Shown piece after piece: positions 63,973 to 64,000 of a stretch of 64,000 bases of DNA. The stretch is from the NCBI RefSeq assembly GCF_000344685.1, contig NW_006920410.1, positions 953,729 through 1,017,728 on the forward strand. Reading direction: 5' to 3'. Position 1 is the stretch's first letter. Every line of letters begins with the position of its first letter. Position numbers and translations under genes: made by a program. The stretch comes from Gloeophyllum trabeum ATCC 11539. Lineage: Eukaryota; Basidiomycota; Agaricomycetes; Gloeophyllales; Gloeophyllaceae. The notes under the pieces were generated by a model. It saw nothing but the letters and a program-made list of their open reading frames with translations. It searched no databases and was not told where the DNA came from.

Positions 63973-64000
63973 CCCCCCCCCCCCCCCCCCCCCCCCCCCC
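63973..64000. repeat. Poly-C homopolymer at the window edge
   Basis: At least 28 consecutive C run to the last base of the window, just downstream of the NBR1-like 3' end. Its true length cannot be seen. A homopolymer this long is likely a difficult or artefactual sequence end. Confidence 0.8.

Overview
This window is nuclear DNA from a filamentous basidiomycete, most likely an Agaricomycete. The genes are dense and on both strands. Most are split by many introns of about 45-70 nt with GT..AG ends, and the families are fungal housekeeping ones (Prp22, Isc1, Gos1, Trm5, Agc1, Cnx/MoaA-MoaC, Utp13, an NBR1-like receptor). Nothing bacterial, viral or CRISPR-like is visible. Species and database matches could not be checked. 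All exon models were read by eye from reading frame, splice sites and family conservation.

Layout. 1-5.7 kb: a partial DHX29/YLR419W-type RNA helicase (minus) diverges from the splicing helicase Prp22 (plus) across only 127 bp. 6.1-9.4 kb: an NXT1/p15 mRNA-export cofactor and the sphingolipid phospholipase Isc1. 9.4-14.0 kb: a 4.65-kb stretch without a convincing gene. 14-19 kb: a Ser-rich protein with an RRM-like tail and a hormone-sensitive-lipase-type hydrolase. 19.3-30 kb: a run of core genes, namely MetAP2, Gos1 SNARE, TatD-like hydrolase, tRNA m1G37 methyltransferase Trm5 and the calcium-regulated aspartate/glutamate carrier Agc1.

30-36 kb: a secreted Thr/Ser-rich protein with Cys-Ser-Gly-Gly-Ser-Cys repeats, a TXNDC17-like thioredoxin and an amidase. 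36.4-37.9 kb: a small terminal-inverted-repeat element and a 487-base run of N flanked by an exact 500-bp duplication, probably an unmerged contig overlap. 38-53 kb is more accessory: a GNAT protein, a fused MoaA-MoaC molybdenum-cofactor gene, a membrane protein with a glycosyltransferase-like DDD motif, a SAM methyltransferase, a NIPSNAP protein and a Zn2Cys6 regulator. 53-64 kb: a forkhead factor, aminodeoxychorismate lyase, Utp13 and a 1410-residue NBR1-like autophagy receptor.

Most notable observations. (1) The intron joining the MoaA and MoaC halves has a weak donor. If it is retained, the MoaA half ends exactly in Gly-Gly-stop, recalling the MOCS1A/MOCS1AB choice in animals. (2) AGC1 uses two consecutive 5-nt exons, plus 9-, 19- and 26-nt exons. 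(3) Three genes carry stop-free introns whose length is a multiple of three. (4) Trm5 has an upstream in-frame start encoding a mitochondrial-type presequence. (5) The NBR1 homologue has three ZZ fingers, a coiled coil of about 190 residues and a C-terminal LC3/Atg8-interaction-like motif.
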